Shown here: one piece after another, positions 42,165-54,395 of the stretch | Position numbering within the stretch: position 1 is the stretch's first letter | Layout: each line of letters opens with the position of its first letter | Origin: Zizania palustris | Lineage: Eukaryota > Streptophyta > Magnoliopsida > Poales > Poaceae | Assembly: GCA_019279435.1 (NCBI GenBank) | Contig: JAAALK010000285.1 | Span: forward strand, 24,894,371 to 24,958,370 | Direction: 5' to 3' | Length of the DNA stretch: 64,000 nucleotides | Translations under genes and position numbers: made by a program | The notes under the pieces: model-generated | Databases searched by the model: none | The model's input: the letters and a program-made list of their open reading frames with translations, nothing else | What the model was told of the DNA's origin: nothing

Positions 42165-43637
42165 AAGTATCTAGGAGCTTCGTGCTCCTCGATCCGTCCG
42201 ACTACCTGGACTGGCTCGGAGCGGGCAGTAGGCGGTGCCCTGTCAGTAAACCATCGGCCAGAGCTTCGCTCGAGGTAGTCGTTTCAAAGGGCAAGGATGG
42301 TCCTGTAGGAATCGATGTCGTGGCTCCGATTCTCTCTATGGACGTTGTAGTGGAAGAACTGGCCCCACTTGGGGCCCTTGCTTGTGGCTTCGAGTTGTTG
42401 GCCCGACCTTCGCCTTGGGTGTGCTAGAATTTTGGAGGCTTCGAGGTGGGGGGCGATGCTGAGAACTTCACCTCGGTAGTGCTTTCGCCGCCTCCGGGAG
42501 TCATGGTGTCGAGGCTCCGTCAGCGCAGCTCGTGGGGGGCTGTGGCTGTGGATTCTTACTTCGGGGATTTTGGCCTCTGAGGCCCATACCGGGGCGATCG
42601 TCGCATGCCTTCGGAGCTGCCCCTCCTCGGACCTGGCGTACTCTTCGAAGTACATCATCAGTTGGGCCACCGAAGAGATGGGTTTTCGATGGAGCTTATC
42701 GAGCAGGCCGTGGTTGGTGACGCCTTCGCAGGCTGTGTTGATAACCGAGGAAGCAGATAGCCCTTAATCTAGGCCTTAGTGTGGGCTAAGCGCTAGGAGT
42801 ACTAGCGGAGCATCTCACCGGGTTGCTGCTTCACCTAAAAAAGGCTCCCTGTAGACACGGGGGCCACGAAGGTTCCCTGAAAGTTGTTGACGAACTTCTT
42901 CTTCAACTGCTCCCATGATCTGATGGATCCTGGCCTCAGCGACCAGAACCAACGGAGAGCAATACCTTCAAGTGCAAGGGGAAGCAGTTCACCATCATGT
43001 TTTGTTCCCCTACACAGGCTTTTATCGCTAGGGCGTATGACCGGGAGAATTCACCTAGGTCAGAATCCCATGAGTATTTTGGAGCTTAGCTGCACGGAAC
43101 TTAGAATCGAACTGCACCCTCTGCAAGTCTGGATGCAGTGGGGATTCTTCATCGAAGGAGGCGTTCTGCTTGCCCCTTCGGGCTTCTTGGTCCTCTGTGT
43201 CGCTTATCGTGATGGTTTCATCTTCTGGCGCTCTCTCCAGCCTACTTTGGCGGGGGAGCTGGTTCGTGGCTGCCTGTCGCCACCTCTTGAGTTTGGCCCT
43301 AAGCTAGGCGTTCTCGGTGGCCAACACATCAGCCTGGCTCCTACTTCCTCCAAAGTGGGTCTCCAGGTCTCATGACCGGACGAAGTATGTCCGTAGTGCC
43401 GTGGCTGGGAGGTGTCCAAACGAGTGGAGGCCAACGATCCTATGACCTGTGGGGACTTGGAAGTCCGTAGATGGGTTTGCAGAGTCGGGGGGATTCTCTG
43501 ACTCCCGGTGCTGCGCCTGGGTTTCGGACTAGGGTGGCTTCGGCCACTGCTGTCGTGTTTACTTGCGGGGGTTCCTACAATGAGGTCCAAGTGGACCTTC
43601 AAAGGGGAACCGTGCTTGCGCTCTTCTTGGGAGGCAT
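42165..43637 (-). pseudogene. G5: diverged Tat-lineage gag, cut by the copia array
   Basis: The ATG at 43637 gives MPPKK, like the MPPKR start of G1. The ORF 42670-42284 shows AQLMMYFEEYARSEEGQLRR and HRENRSHDIDSYRTILAL, matching the G1 gag after its capsid domain (SQLMSYFEEYSKSEEGWLRR). The sequence stops at 42165 inside a motif equivalent to EPVQAVARIE of G1. There are many stops and frame changes. It is clearly more diverged than G3 or G6, consistent with being the oldest layer on this side. Confidence 0.82.
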
Positions 43638-43706
43638 GTTTTTGGAGGGTGTTTAGTGGAAGGGATGCTAGCTTTTGGAACTAGGATCCCCATGGATGGC
43701 ACCAAC

Positions 43707-44460
43707 TGTTGGCGTAAAGGATTACGCCAGTAGGTTTGAGTGGCTTATGGTGTGGTTATGCTATATGAATGGGCTTAGTCTCCACAGAGCCTCCCGGAGG
43801 GATAATAACTCTGCTATATTGCTATCTTTCATTCTTCGAAAAGATATCTGTACAATACGAGGAAAAGGTATTTATAGGAAGGGTCCCTATGAGGAAAGTA
43901 TCCTTTAACCCCCGAGTTACATTCGTCACTACAGACCTTATATCCTGGATTTCGTAGGGATACGACGGTACTAGTTTATACACCTACCCAAGTAGGTCTA
44001 ACGTCCGGTTGGAGTGACAGCGCACGTCCGGCCTTGTAGTGTGCTCGGTCATGACCTGATGGCTATACGACGCTCATGTCCCATTAAACAGGAGTCATCC
44101 GGCACTGTAGCCGTCACGTCTTGCTTTAGTGGTTGTCTTCCGAGGGCCACCGAGGCCGGAAGGGTCCCGTACCGAGCCTCCCGCACGGCTGTCTTCGGGA
44201 CGCTTGCGGAGGCCCTAGATCCTCGTGGGGTCCTTCGTCTAGTATTAGGCGAAGCTTCTCGCGTGGCTATCTTCGACACGCCTGTAGAGGCCTCGAATCC
44301 TCGTGGGGGCTCTCGTCTAGGGTGCGTACTTTGTACTATGGGGCGACCACCCTGCAGTACAATATTTGACGCCGGAGGGCTTCTTATGCACAGGTTTCGA
44401 AGTGATCTCCACAATTCGTAATTCTGCCACTACTGCTGACGTGAATATTTGCCCCCAACA
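43707..44460 (-). repeat. 5' LTR of G5 (diverged Tat type, 754 bp)
   Basis: Plus-strand TGTTGGCGTAAAGG ... GCCCCCAACA. A degenerate PBS complement lies at about 43690-43706 (ggatggcaccaac). It is longer than the 494-496-bp LTRs of G1, G3, G4 and G6, with a GC-richer right half. An inverted TATA-like tatttataggaag is near 43868-43880. The short ORFs in it are LTR readthrough. Confidence 0.82.
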
Positions 44461-44824
44461 TCATCTAAAAATCAAAGATCATTCAACTTGCATCTCAAAA
44501 ATAATCAGATTAAAAGGAACACTGTCTTCATACGCGACAAGAAAATTTGTGAGATATTAGAACACACATGCAATCAATTCATGTACACAAAACAAATCTG
44601 AGTAATAGAAAGCTTAGAATTAATCTGTTAGATAATTATCGAGGATGAACAGCAACTCACAGAAGATAAATCAATCTCATACAGCAGTATTAAAACAATG
44701 ATTTGCTGTAATCAAATATTAGAAACAAAAAACAAATCTGGTGAAATATTCCTAATAAGTGCTTAGACCAAAGAGGCATTCACATGACTCCTGTGCTAAT
44801 GTGTGCATCCCCGGTTGAGTGTTA
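44461..44824. other. Unassigned AT-rich DNA
   Basis: No similarity to other parts of the window, no credible ORF and no RNA gene that I can see. It may be the genomic host DNA in which G5 landed. The last three bases (TTA) are the left target duplication of the adjacent MITE candidate. Confidence 0.5.
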
Positions 44825-45135
44825 GGGCAACCATAATGTAAACATATTTAATGGTAGTAAAAGTGGGACCCACTGTAAATAACAATAGTTATGTTTGGTT
44901 TCACAATGTTTAATTAAAGATCCTTGATGACATAAAGTTGTTGTGCCGAAGAAAATAAAAAAAATCGCATACTTACATGTGTATAAAATATTCATTATTT
45001 AATTCTCTTTTGGTTCCCCTTAAGTTTAAAGCTATTTTTTAAAATATTTATTCTATGCCTAACTGAGCAATAATAAATATGTACTACTACAAATTAAATG
45101 TCTAAAGTCATTTTTTTTTGACATTGTGGTTGCCT
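44825..45135. mobile_element. Candidate Tourist-like (PIF/Harbinger) MITE
   Basis: 311 bp with 15-bp terminal inverted repeats: GGGCAACCATAATGT on the left, and ACATTGTGGTTGCCT on the right, which pairs at 13 of 15 positions. Both sides are flanked by TTA (44822-44824 and 45136-45138), the three-base duplication typical of this superfamily. The interior is AT-rich and non-coding. Confidence 0.65.
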
Positions 45136-45138
45136 TTA

Positions 45139-45489
45139 GACATGACATCTGACAACCTGGCCGCATTGGTGCAGAATTCAAGACGAAGAATGCCGATTAG
45201 ACACATCGTCAGAAAATTTGATGGCAGCGGCAAAAAAACAGTGCAGGCTGTTGAAATCTATGACAAAACCACGTGAGGCCGGATGCTACGGTACCAAAAA
45301 AGAAACAGTACGCCAAAAGATTTATGCCAAGAAGATCAGAGAACAAAACTGGCGGCAAATCAAATGATCGTGCACAAAATTCAATGCAGCGAGAAAAACC
45401 GTGAGAAATTAAGATTCAGTTAGAACGGGATCAGTCTTTGCTTGGTTTTCGTTGTTGCCGACGAACTCTGCTATAGGATAGACAGACAT
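45139..45489. other. Unassigned DNA, possibly the leader of G7
   Basis: No recognisable gene or repeat. It directly precedes the decayed gypsy gag of G7 and may be its 5' region. Confidence 0.4.
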
Positions 45490-46745
45490 AGAAAAGAAGT
45501 TTCATAAGTATTTTTTTGTCGGCATATATGAAATGAAACTTACTGACTTGACAACAGTGAAGCAAATGATGGATGAATCGGTAGATGATTATGTACAAAG
45601 GTTCCGCGATGTGAGAAGTGGATGCAACAACTGGAACCTCAGCGACGCGCAACTAGCGGAGTTGGCGTTCTAGGGAACCCTAAACCTGATAAAAGAGATA
45701 TTTTCATCATAGGAGTTCGAGAGCCTGTCACACTTGGTACAAAAGATATCGTCACATGAGAGTCGATTCCACGAAGCAAGAAGGAAAAAATATCAAAAGA
45801 AGGTTGCATATACACAGGTGTACCCTTCGGAGTCCAATAAGGATAGTAGTCTGATGGAGAAGTCGGGCTAGCCGACTCGTCCCGAAATAAGAAGCAGGTC
45901 GCATGTCCTTGGGTGAAAGCGTTCGATAAGGAAGAGAAATATGATTTCGACATCAATAAAGCCGACATGATATTAGACTTACTGCTAAAGGAGAAACAGA
46001 TCTAGCTTCCACCCAATCATGTGATATTGTCCGTCGATGAGGTGAAGAAAACGAAGTATTGTAAGTGGCACAATTCCCCATTGCACCACACTAATGAATG
46101 CAAGGTGTTCAGGCAGTAGATTCAGTTAGTCGTGGAGCAAGGCCGGATCAAGTTCGATGATAGGAAAAAGTCGATGAACATCGACGGGCACCCTTTTCTG
46201 GTCAACATGGTGCATGCGAACCATGCCAGTGATCGGCCCATGGAGATGGATAGGCGCACCAGCAAGGACTGAGTCTCTTCATCGAACCTGATTGACAATT
46301 ACAAAAGAAAGGCAATGTATATGACTTAGACTGCTCACAGTTCAACCTCCACTAGAATTATGAGTTCTTTAGGTTTTGCTAGAATGAAAGATTGCGCCTT
46401 CCATCACTGGATAATTATCCTGAATGTGGTAACGATGGAGGTAGGTGGAGAAGTAATCATAGCTCCCATAGCGATAGGACAAAGTCATGTGATGAGGGAA
46501 GGACATGCATTCGTTGTAGGCTGTCACCACCAAGGCCATCGGTACTTGAAAGGCTCGGCACCATGAATACCAATGAGAATGACCGATCGGCCGATGACAG
46601 TACCACAAGGGGAAAGCCACAATGGTGCCCTAGTGAAATCTTCATGAAGTAATAGAAGAGAAGGGTGCAATAGTTGAGGCAAAAAGAGCTGAAGGTACTA
46701 AATTATGAAGCTAATGTTGATCGGCTAAGGATCAAGAGCGAATGG
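45490..46745 (+). pseudogene. G7: decayed Ty3/gypsy gag, left part
   Basis: Translated across frames it shows the gypsy gag core KLTDLTTVKQMMDESVDDYV, the motif WNLSDAQLAELAF, a FESLSHLVQK stretch, and a C-terminal zinc-type motif CKWHNSPLHHTNECKVFRQ followed by DGHPFLVNMVHANH. This is a gag family distinct from G1-G6. At least ten stops or shifts are present, so it is an old relic. C3 is inserted at 46745; the reading resumes at 63586. Confidence 0.78.
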
Positions 46746-48734
46746 TGAGAAACCAAGGGTTGGTTTCGGAGTTTATGATGAGTGATTGACAGATATTATC
46801 CTCTGATTCGAATGGGTCCCTCCGAAGGAGTTCGGAGGTTGTTTCACCGAAAGGTTCGGTGGGTATATTTGTTGCAGCTGTTGCAGCAGAGTGTGCTTGT
46901 CGGAGGGGTCTGACAATACACGATGACTGGGTCGTACCGAAGGTCTCGGTACTTTGGGAGATACACCAGAGTGTGTGCCGAAGGTTGCTTACCCGGAGAG
47001 GTCTCCACGGTACTGGATACACTTGTCTGTTTGTCTGTGGTGCGCATGTGACTTCGAAGGCGACAGATGGTTCGCAGTAAGTGAACCTGGGTCAAGCAGG
47101 AGGCTTGATGCCAGGCGAGCGGGGAGCTTGGTCACAAAGGCTGTGTGGGGTCAAGGTTGGTCCTCGGGTCAAGGTGCGTCAGGCGAAGGCAGAGAGTGCA
47201 GAGCATGGCTCCGGCTGAAGGTACTCCGAGACGAAGTGTTCGGAGGTGGGGTACTCCGAACAGAGTGACTTCGGAGTATGGTGGACAAAGTCCTTAGCAA
47301 TGAGGCAAGGCGTTTGAAGTGTTCTCCGGAGGGAGGCACTCGAAGGTATACCCAACGAAGGTCTCAAAAGTCGAGGTGCATCAAAGGCATGGTCCGAGTG
47401 AGATTCGCCGAGGAGTATGCTCGGGGAGAGACACTGCGACGAAGTGCTCATGGAATGCTTCATGCGGAGGCCTTGGACGAAGGAGGGACTTCGAAGGGTG
47501 GTACTCGGAAGGAGGGACTTGAGGTACTTCGGCCATGCATGGCTTCGGTACATGGGCTGACGGAGTTCGAGCTGGGAGTAGCTACGAAGCCGTGGTGGTC
47601 CATTCCGGAGGTGATGTCGCGAAGGCTCAAGGGCTTTGATGGCTTCGGCTCAAAACCATCACTGTATCGAAGGCTGACTTCGGTGAAGCGAAGGCTGTCA
47701 GGCTCAAGGCTTCTCACCGAAGCTACTGCACCGCTCGCGTGCGAAGGGGGGCTTCAAAAGAATCCAAGACTGCAAAGGTTGACCGTGTCTGCTCTGCAAA
47801 AGCTGATGTTGTCTCCTCTGCGAAGCTGACAAAAGAAGCCTCCAAATAAAGTAGACTACCAGTTGTACCCCCTGTTCTGATGAGACAAAAACAGTGTAAA
47901 CCCTAGGGGTAAAGTAGTCTATTCAGAGGACTAAATAGTGCCTATAAATAGTGGAGGCTAGCCTAGGCCACAGTAACACATTGAGCAGCTATTTTTGAGC
48001 TCCTATGCTAGCCGGCACACTTTGTATTAACATCTGTGAGTTCATTTTTGTGTTCCCTGTTCTAGTAATGAAACTTTGATTCTGTTTTCATTTATGCTTG
48101 AACTTGTATTTTGTGTTGCACTACATGCTCTGATTTTTCTATACACCATCTTCTTCCTGGGTGAAGTTGTGTTTTGAATCTCTTCTGGAGAGGTGTGTGA
48201 GAGGTATGTCCAGGTGAAGTGTGATTCTCAGTGTGTGTTCGCTCTGTGTAAACTAGAGGCTAGACCTCTCTGATTACTAGCGAAGCACTGTTTTTGGCTT
48301 AAATCGAAGCCCGTTTTCTTCCCTTGTCGAAGTCCTCAGCACAGTGTGTTTAGTCTATGTTTCGACCTTCAAAATACGAAGCCTGGCACCAGTTGCTAGT
48401 GCAGAGTATTTGGTCGAAGTCCTCAGAGGGAAGTTTGCTCCTACGAAGGGTGAAGTGCGAAGTCTGATCGAAGGCACCTAGTGTGTGGAGCCTGCACTGA
48501 CTTAGCAGAGTTGGGTGTTTAGTGTTGTGGGTGGAGCGAAGTCTTCTTGACTTCGAACTTTTGCTCCTTGCGAAGCCTGGTTTCGGAGCTGTGAAATACC
48601 TCCGAACCATAACTTCGAAGGGTGTGTTCGAAGCCTATTCCGCATAAGACAGAATTAAAACAGAATGCTATTTTTAGTCTGAAAATTTAAAAGCTCCCAT
48701 TCACCCCCCTCTGGTCGCCGTTTTCGGTCCAACA
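46746..48734 (+). repeat. 5' LTR of C3
   Basis: A 1989-bp LTR, TGAGAAACC ... CGGTCCAACA. The TATA box ctataaatag is at 47942-47951. The upstream half is rich in TTCGGAG/CCGAAG words. ORFs inside (for example 47278-47829) are incidental. Confidence 0.9.
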
Positions 48735-48736
48735 AT

Positions 48737-48748
48737 TGGTATCAGAGA
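48737..48748 (+). promoter_or_regulatory. C3 primer-binding site (tRNA-iMet type)
   Basis: TGGTATCAGAGA two bases after the LTR. It matches the complement of the initiator tRNA 3' end, the usual copia primer. Confidence 0.92.
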
Positions 48749-48797
48749 AGGTTAAGATAACTAGTTGACTTAACCGGTTTTGTGATTTGTTGGCGAT

Positions 48798-51142
48798 ATG
48801 GACAGAGTTAGTAAAATACCTCTGTTCGATGGGACAGACTTTGCATACTAGAAGGTGCGTATGGAGGCTTACTTGATAAGCAAGGAAATGCAATTTGGGA
48901 GATTGTGAACTCACAATACTCCATCCCTGAAACTCGCACCTCTCAAACAGAGAAGGATCAGTATAATGCCAACTCCAAGGATAGAAATATAATGTTCATT
49001 GGTTCGAGTCGGAGTGAGTTTGATAGGGTGCAGCACCTTAGGACAGCTAGGGAGATTTGGACTACACTCACTATCTTTCATGAGGGCTCTACACAGATTA
49101 AGGCTAGGCGCCAAAGCACGTACAATCAACAGTATCAGCTATTTGTGCAGGCGCCTGGTGAATCTATAGATTCTATGTTTTCTCGCTTTGATGAAATAGT
49201 GAGTAACTTGCGGTCCAACGGGATGCTTGCTTACAATTATCATGACAGGGCTATCAAGATTCTCTATGCTCTTGATCGTAGCATATGGGAAGTGAAGATA
49301 TCTAGTATTGAGGAGTCCACAGGTTATGACACATTGACTTGTGAAGAGCTCTTCAGCTAGCTGAAGTCCACAGAGATTGCCGAGGCATCTCTTGCAGTGC
49401 ATAGGAACTCTTTGCCACAACCATTGGCACTAGTTTCTAGAACTAGCCATGGCACCACTGCAGAACCAAGCACATCTGGCACTTGTGTTCTTGCAGGTGG
49501 TTTTTCTTTGTCCTCCCTAGTCGTCGTCACTAAGGAGCAGGTGGACACTCTGGATGATGAAGAGCTTGCTCTCATTGCCAGAAGGTTCACCCGTTTTCAC
49601 CATGAGAGACAGGATCAGAGGAGAAGTGGTTTTAGTGGTTGTTTTGAGTGTGGTGACACTTCTCACATCAAGGCAAGTTGTCCTAAACTCAAGAAGAGAG
49701 ATGAGAGTGACCCAAATACCACAAAAGGAGAGGAAACCCTTTGTGAAGGGCAAGCGCGGCAAGGTGGCTAAGAGAGTATCCAAAGCCGCTTCCAGAGCAT
49801 TTGTTGCTGCTCTTAGTGACATCGACACCTCCTCAACTGAGGAGTCAAGCTCTGAGGAGGAGTCCTCAAGGAAGGAGGAGAAGAAGGACAAGAGCGGACG
49901 AGATTTCACCGGCCTTTGCTTCATGGCCGACAACGATCACAGCGACGATGAGCTTGACTCATCTAAGGTATCTCTATCGTATGACCAGCTTTCAATTAAA
50001 TTAGATGAACAAAATGAAGTAGTTCTTGGTCAGGATAGATTACTGGTGCAAGCCGTTAGAGATAAAAAATACCTTAGACTTAGGCTAGAATCTGTTTCTA
50101 CTGATTATGTCATGCTTAAGTCTAGAGTTAATGATGCTGAATGTGAATCTTGCACTGTTGTCATGGGTGAGCTTGCTCAGTTGCATTCTGTGCATGCTCA
50201 AACTCTTTCTGAGCTTGAAATTGCACAGAAGCAGCTTTTGATGGTTGATTCTAGTCCTCATGATATAATTGAATGCATGAACTGCCCCTTATTACGTGAG
50301 AGCATTTATTTACATGATAAGCATGTTCAGGATTTAGAGGCTAGATTGGAGAGGGCCGGTAGTTCTAAGGATGTGCAACCTGTATGTGACACTTGCATAA
50401 CCCTTAAGGACCAGCTAGGCACTGTTAGAGAGCGAGCTGAAAATCGTATGACTGAGAATAAGTACCTTCTTTCTGTGGTTAATAAATGCACCGAGGGAAA
50501 GGGTAGAATGGACTTGCTCTTGGCCAAGACCAAGATGTGTGCTGACAGGGCAGGGTTAGCTCTGGGTTTGGGTTTTGAGAGGATTCCTTCAGATGGTGAG
50601 AACAAAACTGTTTTTACCTCACCCACTACCTTAGAGAAAGAGAGAGCTCTGTTAGACACTCTATCAGCCAAAAATCCTACTCGAACTCCAAAGAAAACCA
50701 TTCCTCCTGCAAAGAAAATTCCTCCCAAGAAAACCACTCAGCTGAAGCCCGAGCCTGTGAGAGTTGCTCCTATGACCCATGAGAGTGCCCCTAGGAGAGT
50801 TTTTTATTATTCATATTGTCAGCGGGTGGGTCATTTGGTTGGGTTTATTTTTGTCGCATCAAGAATGAGCGACGCTCTCAGGCGATGAGGTTCTAGAACA
50901 TGCACTGCCCATCTTTAGGCATGCATGAGTCTGAGTTTTACTCTCGTCCTGTTTTCGAGGCTCCTCATACTTCTCGGAGAGGTTTTGCTCCTAGAGGTGT
51001 TCACCATGTTCCATATGGTGGTAGACCCCAGGCGAGTAGCTTTGTACATCGTCAGAGTAGGAGACCTCGTCATGCATTTGGGTCACAGCATGTAGGTAGA
51101 CCTCGCACTTTGCATCATGCTGATTATCCTGTGCGTAGATAG
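48798..51142 (+). pseudogene. C3 copia gag (large, two zinc-binding regions)
   Basis: Starts at the ATG at 48798. A stop replaces the Trp of the YWKVRMEAYL motif near 48849 and a shift follows near 48885. The UBN2 capsid domain continues at 48905-49360 (SIPETRTSQTEKDQYNANSK). Another stop lies at 49358. The zinc knuckle CFECGDTSHIKASC is near 49640-49680. Then comes a long acidic and helical part (49770-50700: CESCTVVMGELAQLHS, CDTCITLKDQLG, MDLLLAKTKMCADR), a Lys/Pro-rich stretch near 50690-50750, a second knuckle-like YYSYCQRVGHL near 50810, and a tail to 51142. The protein is the full counterpart of units A and B. Confidence 0.88.
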
Positions 51143-51247
51143 TCTATTTTTACTATGCCTACTACTCGTATCACTCAGTGTTGGATTCCTCGTCATGTAT
51201 TCACTCACCCTAGCACTGAGCGATCGATATTTTCTTATCATGTGTAG

Positions 51248-53900
51248 GCACCAGACCGAGGATTGGAGGGCACGTGGATCATGGACTCCGGTTGTTCGCG
51301 CCATATGACCGGAGATGCAACATGGTTCTCTAGCCTCACAACAACCAAGAAAAAGGAACATATAACCTTCGGCAACAATCGAAGGAGTAGAGTGAAAGGT
51401 AAAGGTGTGGTCAGAATCAACTCGAATTTCACTCTTAAAGATGTTGCTTTGGTTGAAAATTTGGGATACAAATTGCTTTCTGTATCTCAATTGCTTGATG
51501 AGGGCTTCGAAGTGCGATTCCAGCGTGATACTTCGCAAGTACTCAATTCTGACGGCGTTGTGGTTTGTAAGATCTTTAGAGTTAGGAGATTTTTGGAGCT
51601 AATTTTTCTGAGTCATCTAGTTCTTCTCATTGTCTGGTTGCACATTCTACTTTTGATCTTTGGAAGTGGCATAGGAGACTAGGGCATATGTGCTTTGAGT
51701 TGCTCGCTCGTCTGAGTGCCCTAAGTCTGATCCAAGGATTGCCCAAGCTCAAGTTTGAGAAGGATTGCATGTTACATCTCAAACCGAATATTCTTGCGCT
51801 CAATTTTGAACTTGACATCTTATGAGCTACGTTTTAGGAGACAACCCAAAGTTACTCATCTTCAAGTTTTTGGCTATCATTGCTTTATCCTAAAACGTGG
51901 AAATTTGGGGTCGCGTTCTTCTGACGGGATCTTTTTGGGTTACACTACTCATGGTCATTCTTATCATGTTAACAATTTTGAGACTAACACTGTCATCGAG
52001 TCATGTGATGTGACTTTTGATGAATCAACCCCCTCTGTTAGTTCCATTTTTGAACAGGCAAATGAACACGACATGGAACAGACCCTCTTTGAAGAAGAAG
52101 ATCCCGGAGAGTTCGAGGATGAACCCCTACTACCCTCGACATCAACCCCCGAAGTCGACCCCGCTTCGACCACTTCGGCACAAGGTCCCGAAGCAACTAC
52201 CTCGACATCAGTCATCTTGGACCACTTCAACACACAAGTTGAGGGGGAGACTGCATCCCGCCGCGAGGCTCCACATCATGTTCAAAGGATGCACCCTCCC
52301 GAGCAGATCATTGGTGAGCTTAATCAAAGGGTAACACGTTCTCATGCTCATTTCATTGATTCCGCTTTTGTTGCTTCTTTCGAGCCCTTAGATGTTAGTC
52401 ATGCACTTTCTGATTCTAGTTGGATCAATGCCATGCATGAAGAACTTGAAAATTTTGAGAGAAACCAAGTCTGGACTTTAGTTGATCCTCCACCAAATAT
52501 TCATTTCATTGGAACAAAATGGATTTTCAAAAACAAACAAGGTGAGGATGGGACTGTAGTTAGAAACAAGGCTAGACTTGTTGCTCAGGGTTATTCTCAA
52601 TTAGAAGAGATTGATTTTACTGAAACTTTTGCACATGTTGCGCGTCTAGAGGCCATTAGGATTTTGCTTGCCTTTGCGATATCCCGGGGATTCAAACTCT
52701 ATCAAATGGATGTCAAAAGTGCTTTTCTTAATGGCTTCATAGGCGATGATGTTTATGTAAAACAACCCCGTGGCTTTGAAAACCCCAAATACCCACATAA
52801 AGTCCTTAAACTTCATAAGGCTCTTTATGGACTCAAGGAGGCCCCTCGGGCATGGTATGATAGAGTTAAGTCTTTTTTGCTTGAGCGGGGGTATTTGATG
52901 GGATCTGTTGATAAAACATTGTTCACTCTTAAGCATGGCAAAGATTTTCTCCTAGTTCAGATTTATGTGGATGATATCATCTTTGGTGGCTCTTCTCATG
53001 CTTTGGTTGCCGAGTTTGTAGATGCCATGAGCAGGGAGTTCGAGATGTCCATGATGGGCTAACTCACTATTTTCCTTGGTTTGCAAATCAAGCAAAGCAA
53101 ACAAGGTACATTCGTCCACCATACGAAGTACACCAAGGACCTGCTCAAGAAGTTCGACATGGCTGATGCGAAGCCCCTCGCCACTCCAATGGCTAAATCT
53201 GTAGCATTGGATCCTGATGAGGATGGAGAAGCCTTAGACCAGAAGGAGTTCCGAAGCATGATCGGCTCCCTCCTCTACTTGACTGCTACGAGGCCGGACA
53301 TACACTTCGTAGTCTGTCTGTGCACTCGTTTTCAGGCTTCACCATGAGCTTCGCACCGCCAAGCGGTAAAGCGCATTCTTAGGTATCCCAAACATACCCT
53401 CGAATTTGGCATTTGGTATTCTGTGTTTTGCTCTTTCTGTCTTCGAGGTTATTCCGATGCGGACTTTACTGGGTGTAGGATTGATAGGAAAAGTATCTTT
53501 GGTACTTGTCATTTTCTAGGTACTTCACTGGTTTGCTGGTCTTCCCGCAAATAGTCTAGTGTTGCACAATCGACGGCTGAAGCCGAATATGTTGCTGCAG
53601 CTAGCTGTTGCTCTCAAATTTTGTGGATGGTTTCCACTTTGCGGGATTTTGGGTTAGATTATAAGAGTGTTCCACTTTTCTGTGATAACACTAGTGCTAT
53701 TTGTATTGCAAACAACCCGGCTCAGCATTCCAGAACCAAACACATTGATGTGCGATATCATTTTCTCAGAGATCATAATGAGAAGGGTGATATTGAACTT
53801 CAATATGTTGATACCTAACACCAGCTAGCCGATATTTTCACAAAACCCCTCGATGCTTCTCGTTTTGCCTACTTGCGTGGGGAACTTGGTGTTTGTCACC
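51248..53900 (+). pseudogene. C3 copia pol lacking the integrase core
   Basis: Opens with WIMDSGCSRHMTGD (51274) and the pre-integrase finger near 51665-51760. It then jumps at about 51765-51770 directly to NRIFLRS, so about 450 bp encoding the catalytic integrase core (present in C1 at about 10740-11210) are missing. RT is largely open at 51755-53062: TKWIFKNKQGEDG, KARLVAQGY, VKSAFLNGF, and a YVDD box near 52966. A stop at 53060 and others at 53345 and 53818 break the RNase H part, which still shows SDADF, AEAEYVAAA, KHIDVRYHFLRD and ADIFTKPL. G6 interrupts the last codons at 53900, and the reading resumes at 60670. Confidence 0.9.
53896..53900. other. Target-site duplication of G6, left copy (TCACC)
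   Basis: Matches 60665-60669. Collapsing the pair rejoins the end of C3 pol with its 3' UTR. Confidence 0.92.
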
Positions 53901-54395
53901 TGTTGGCGTAAAAGATTACGCTAACAGGTTTCTAGAGATTAGAAACTAACAAACGAGGTGTTTGTGAAGTAAACTATTTCAAGCCTCTGAATGGATAATA
54001 GCTCAAAACAGTTCGAAGATGTGTATTGAATAACTTAGTATTCGATCCCCATTAAAGGGTAAAACAGGGGGTATTTATAGGCCAAAACCTTAAGGAAAAG
54101 ACCCTTTTACCCCTCTGTTACAACCGACATAGTGGAAACTATTCGCTACCCTTAATAGGGCTAAAATGGTAAAAGACTAATCTAATGAGAAAGAAGATAA
54201 GTCTTCCATCTTAGCTGGCAAAGAAGCTCTCTGAAGAGTCAATGTTCGAAGATATACTTGAGCCGGAGTTCACCTCTATCCTTCGAACTCGATCCAGCAT
54301 ACTTCCGGAGTTAGATGCTGGAAACTTTCGATTAAATCACCTGCCTTTGTCTTGTTGCAGCAATGGCTCTGAGGATGAAGTATTTTCCCCCAACA
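53901..54395 (-). repeat. 3' LTR of G6
   Basis: 495 bp, TGTTGGCG ... CCCCCAACA on the plus strand. The adjoining bases 54396-54410 (gtagcccctcgaata) are the inverted PPT GAGGGGCTAC shared with G1. Confidence 0.92.

Noticed and set aside
47278..47829. 183-aa ORF in the C3 5' LTR
   Set aside because: It lies wholly in the LTR upstream of the TATA box and is not preserved as an equally long ORF in the 3' LTR.
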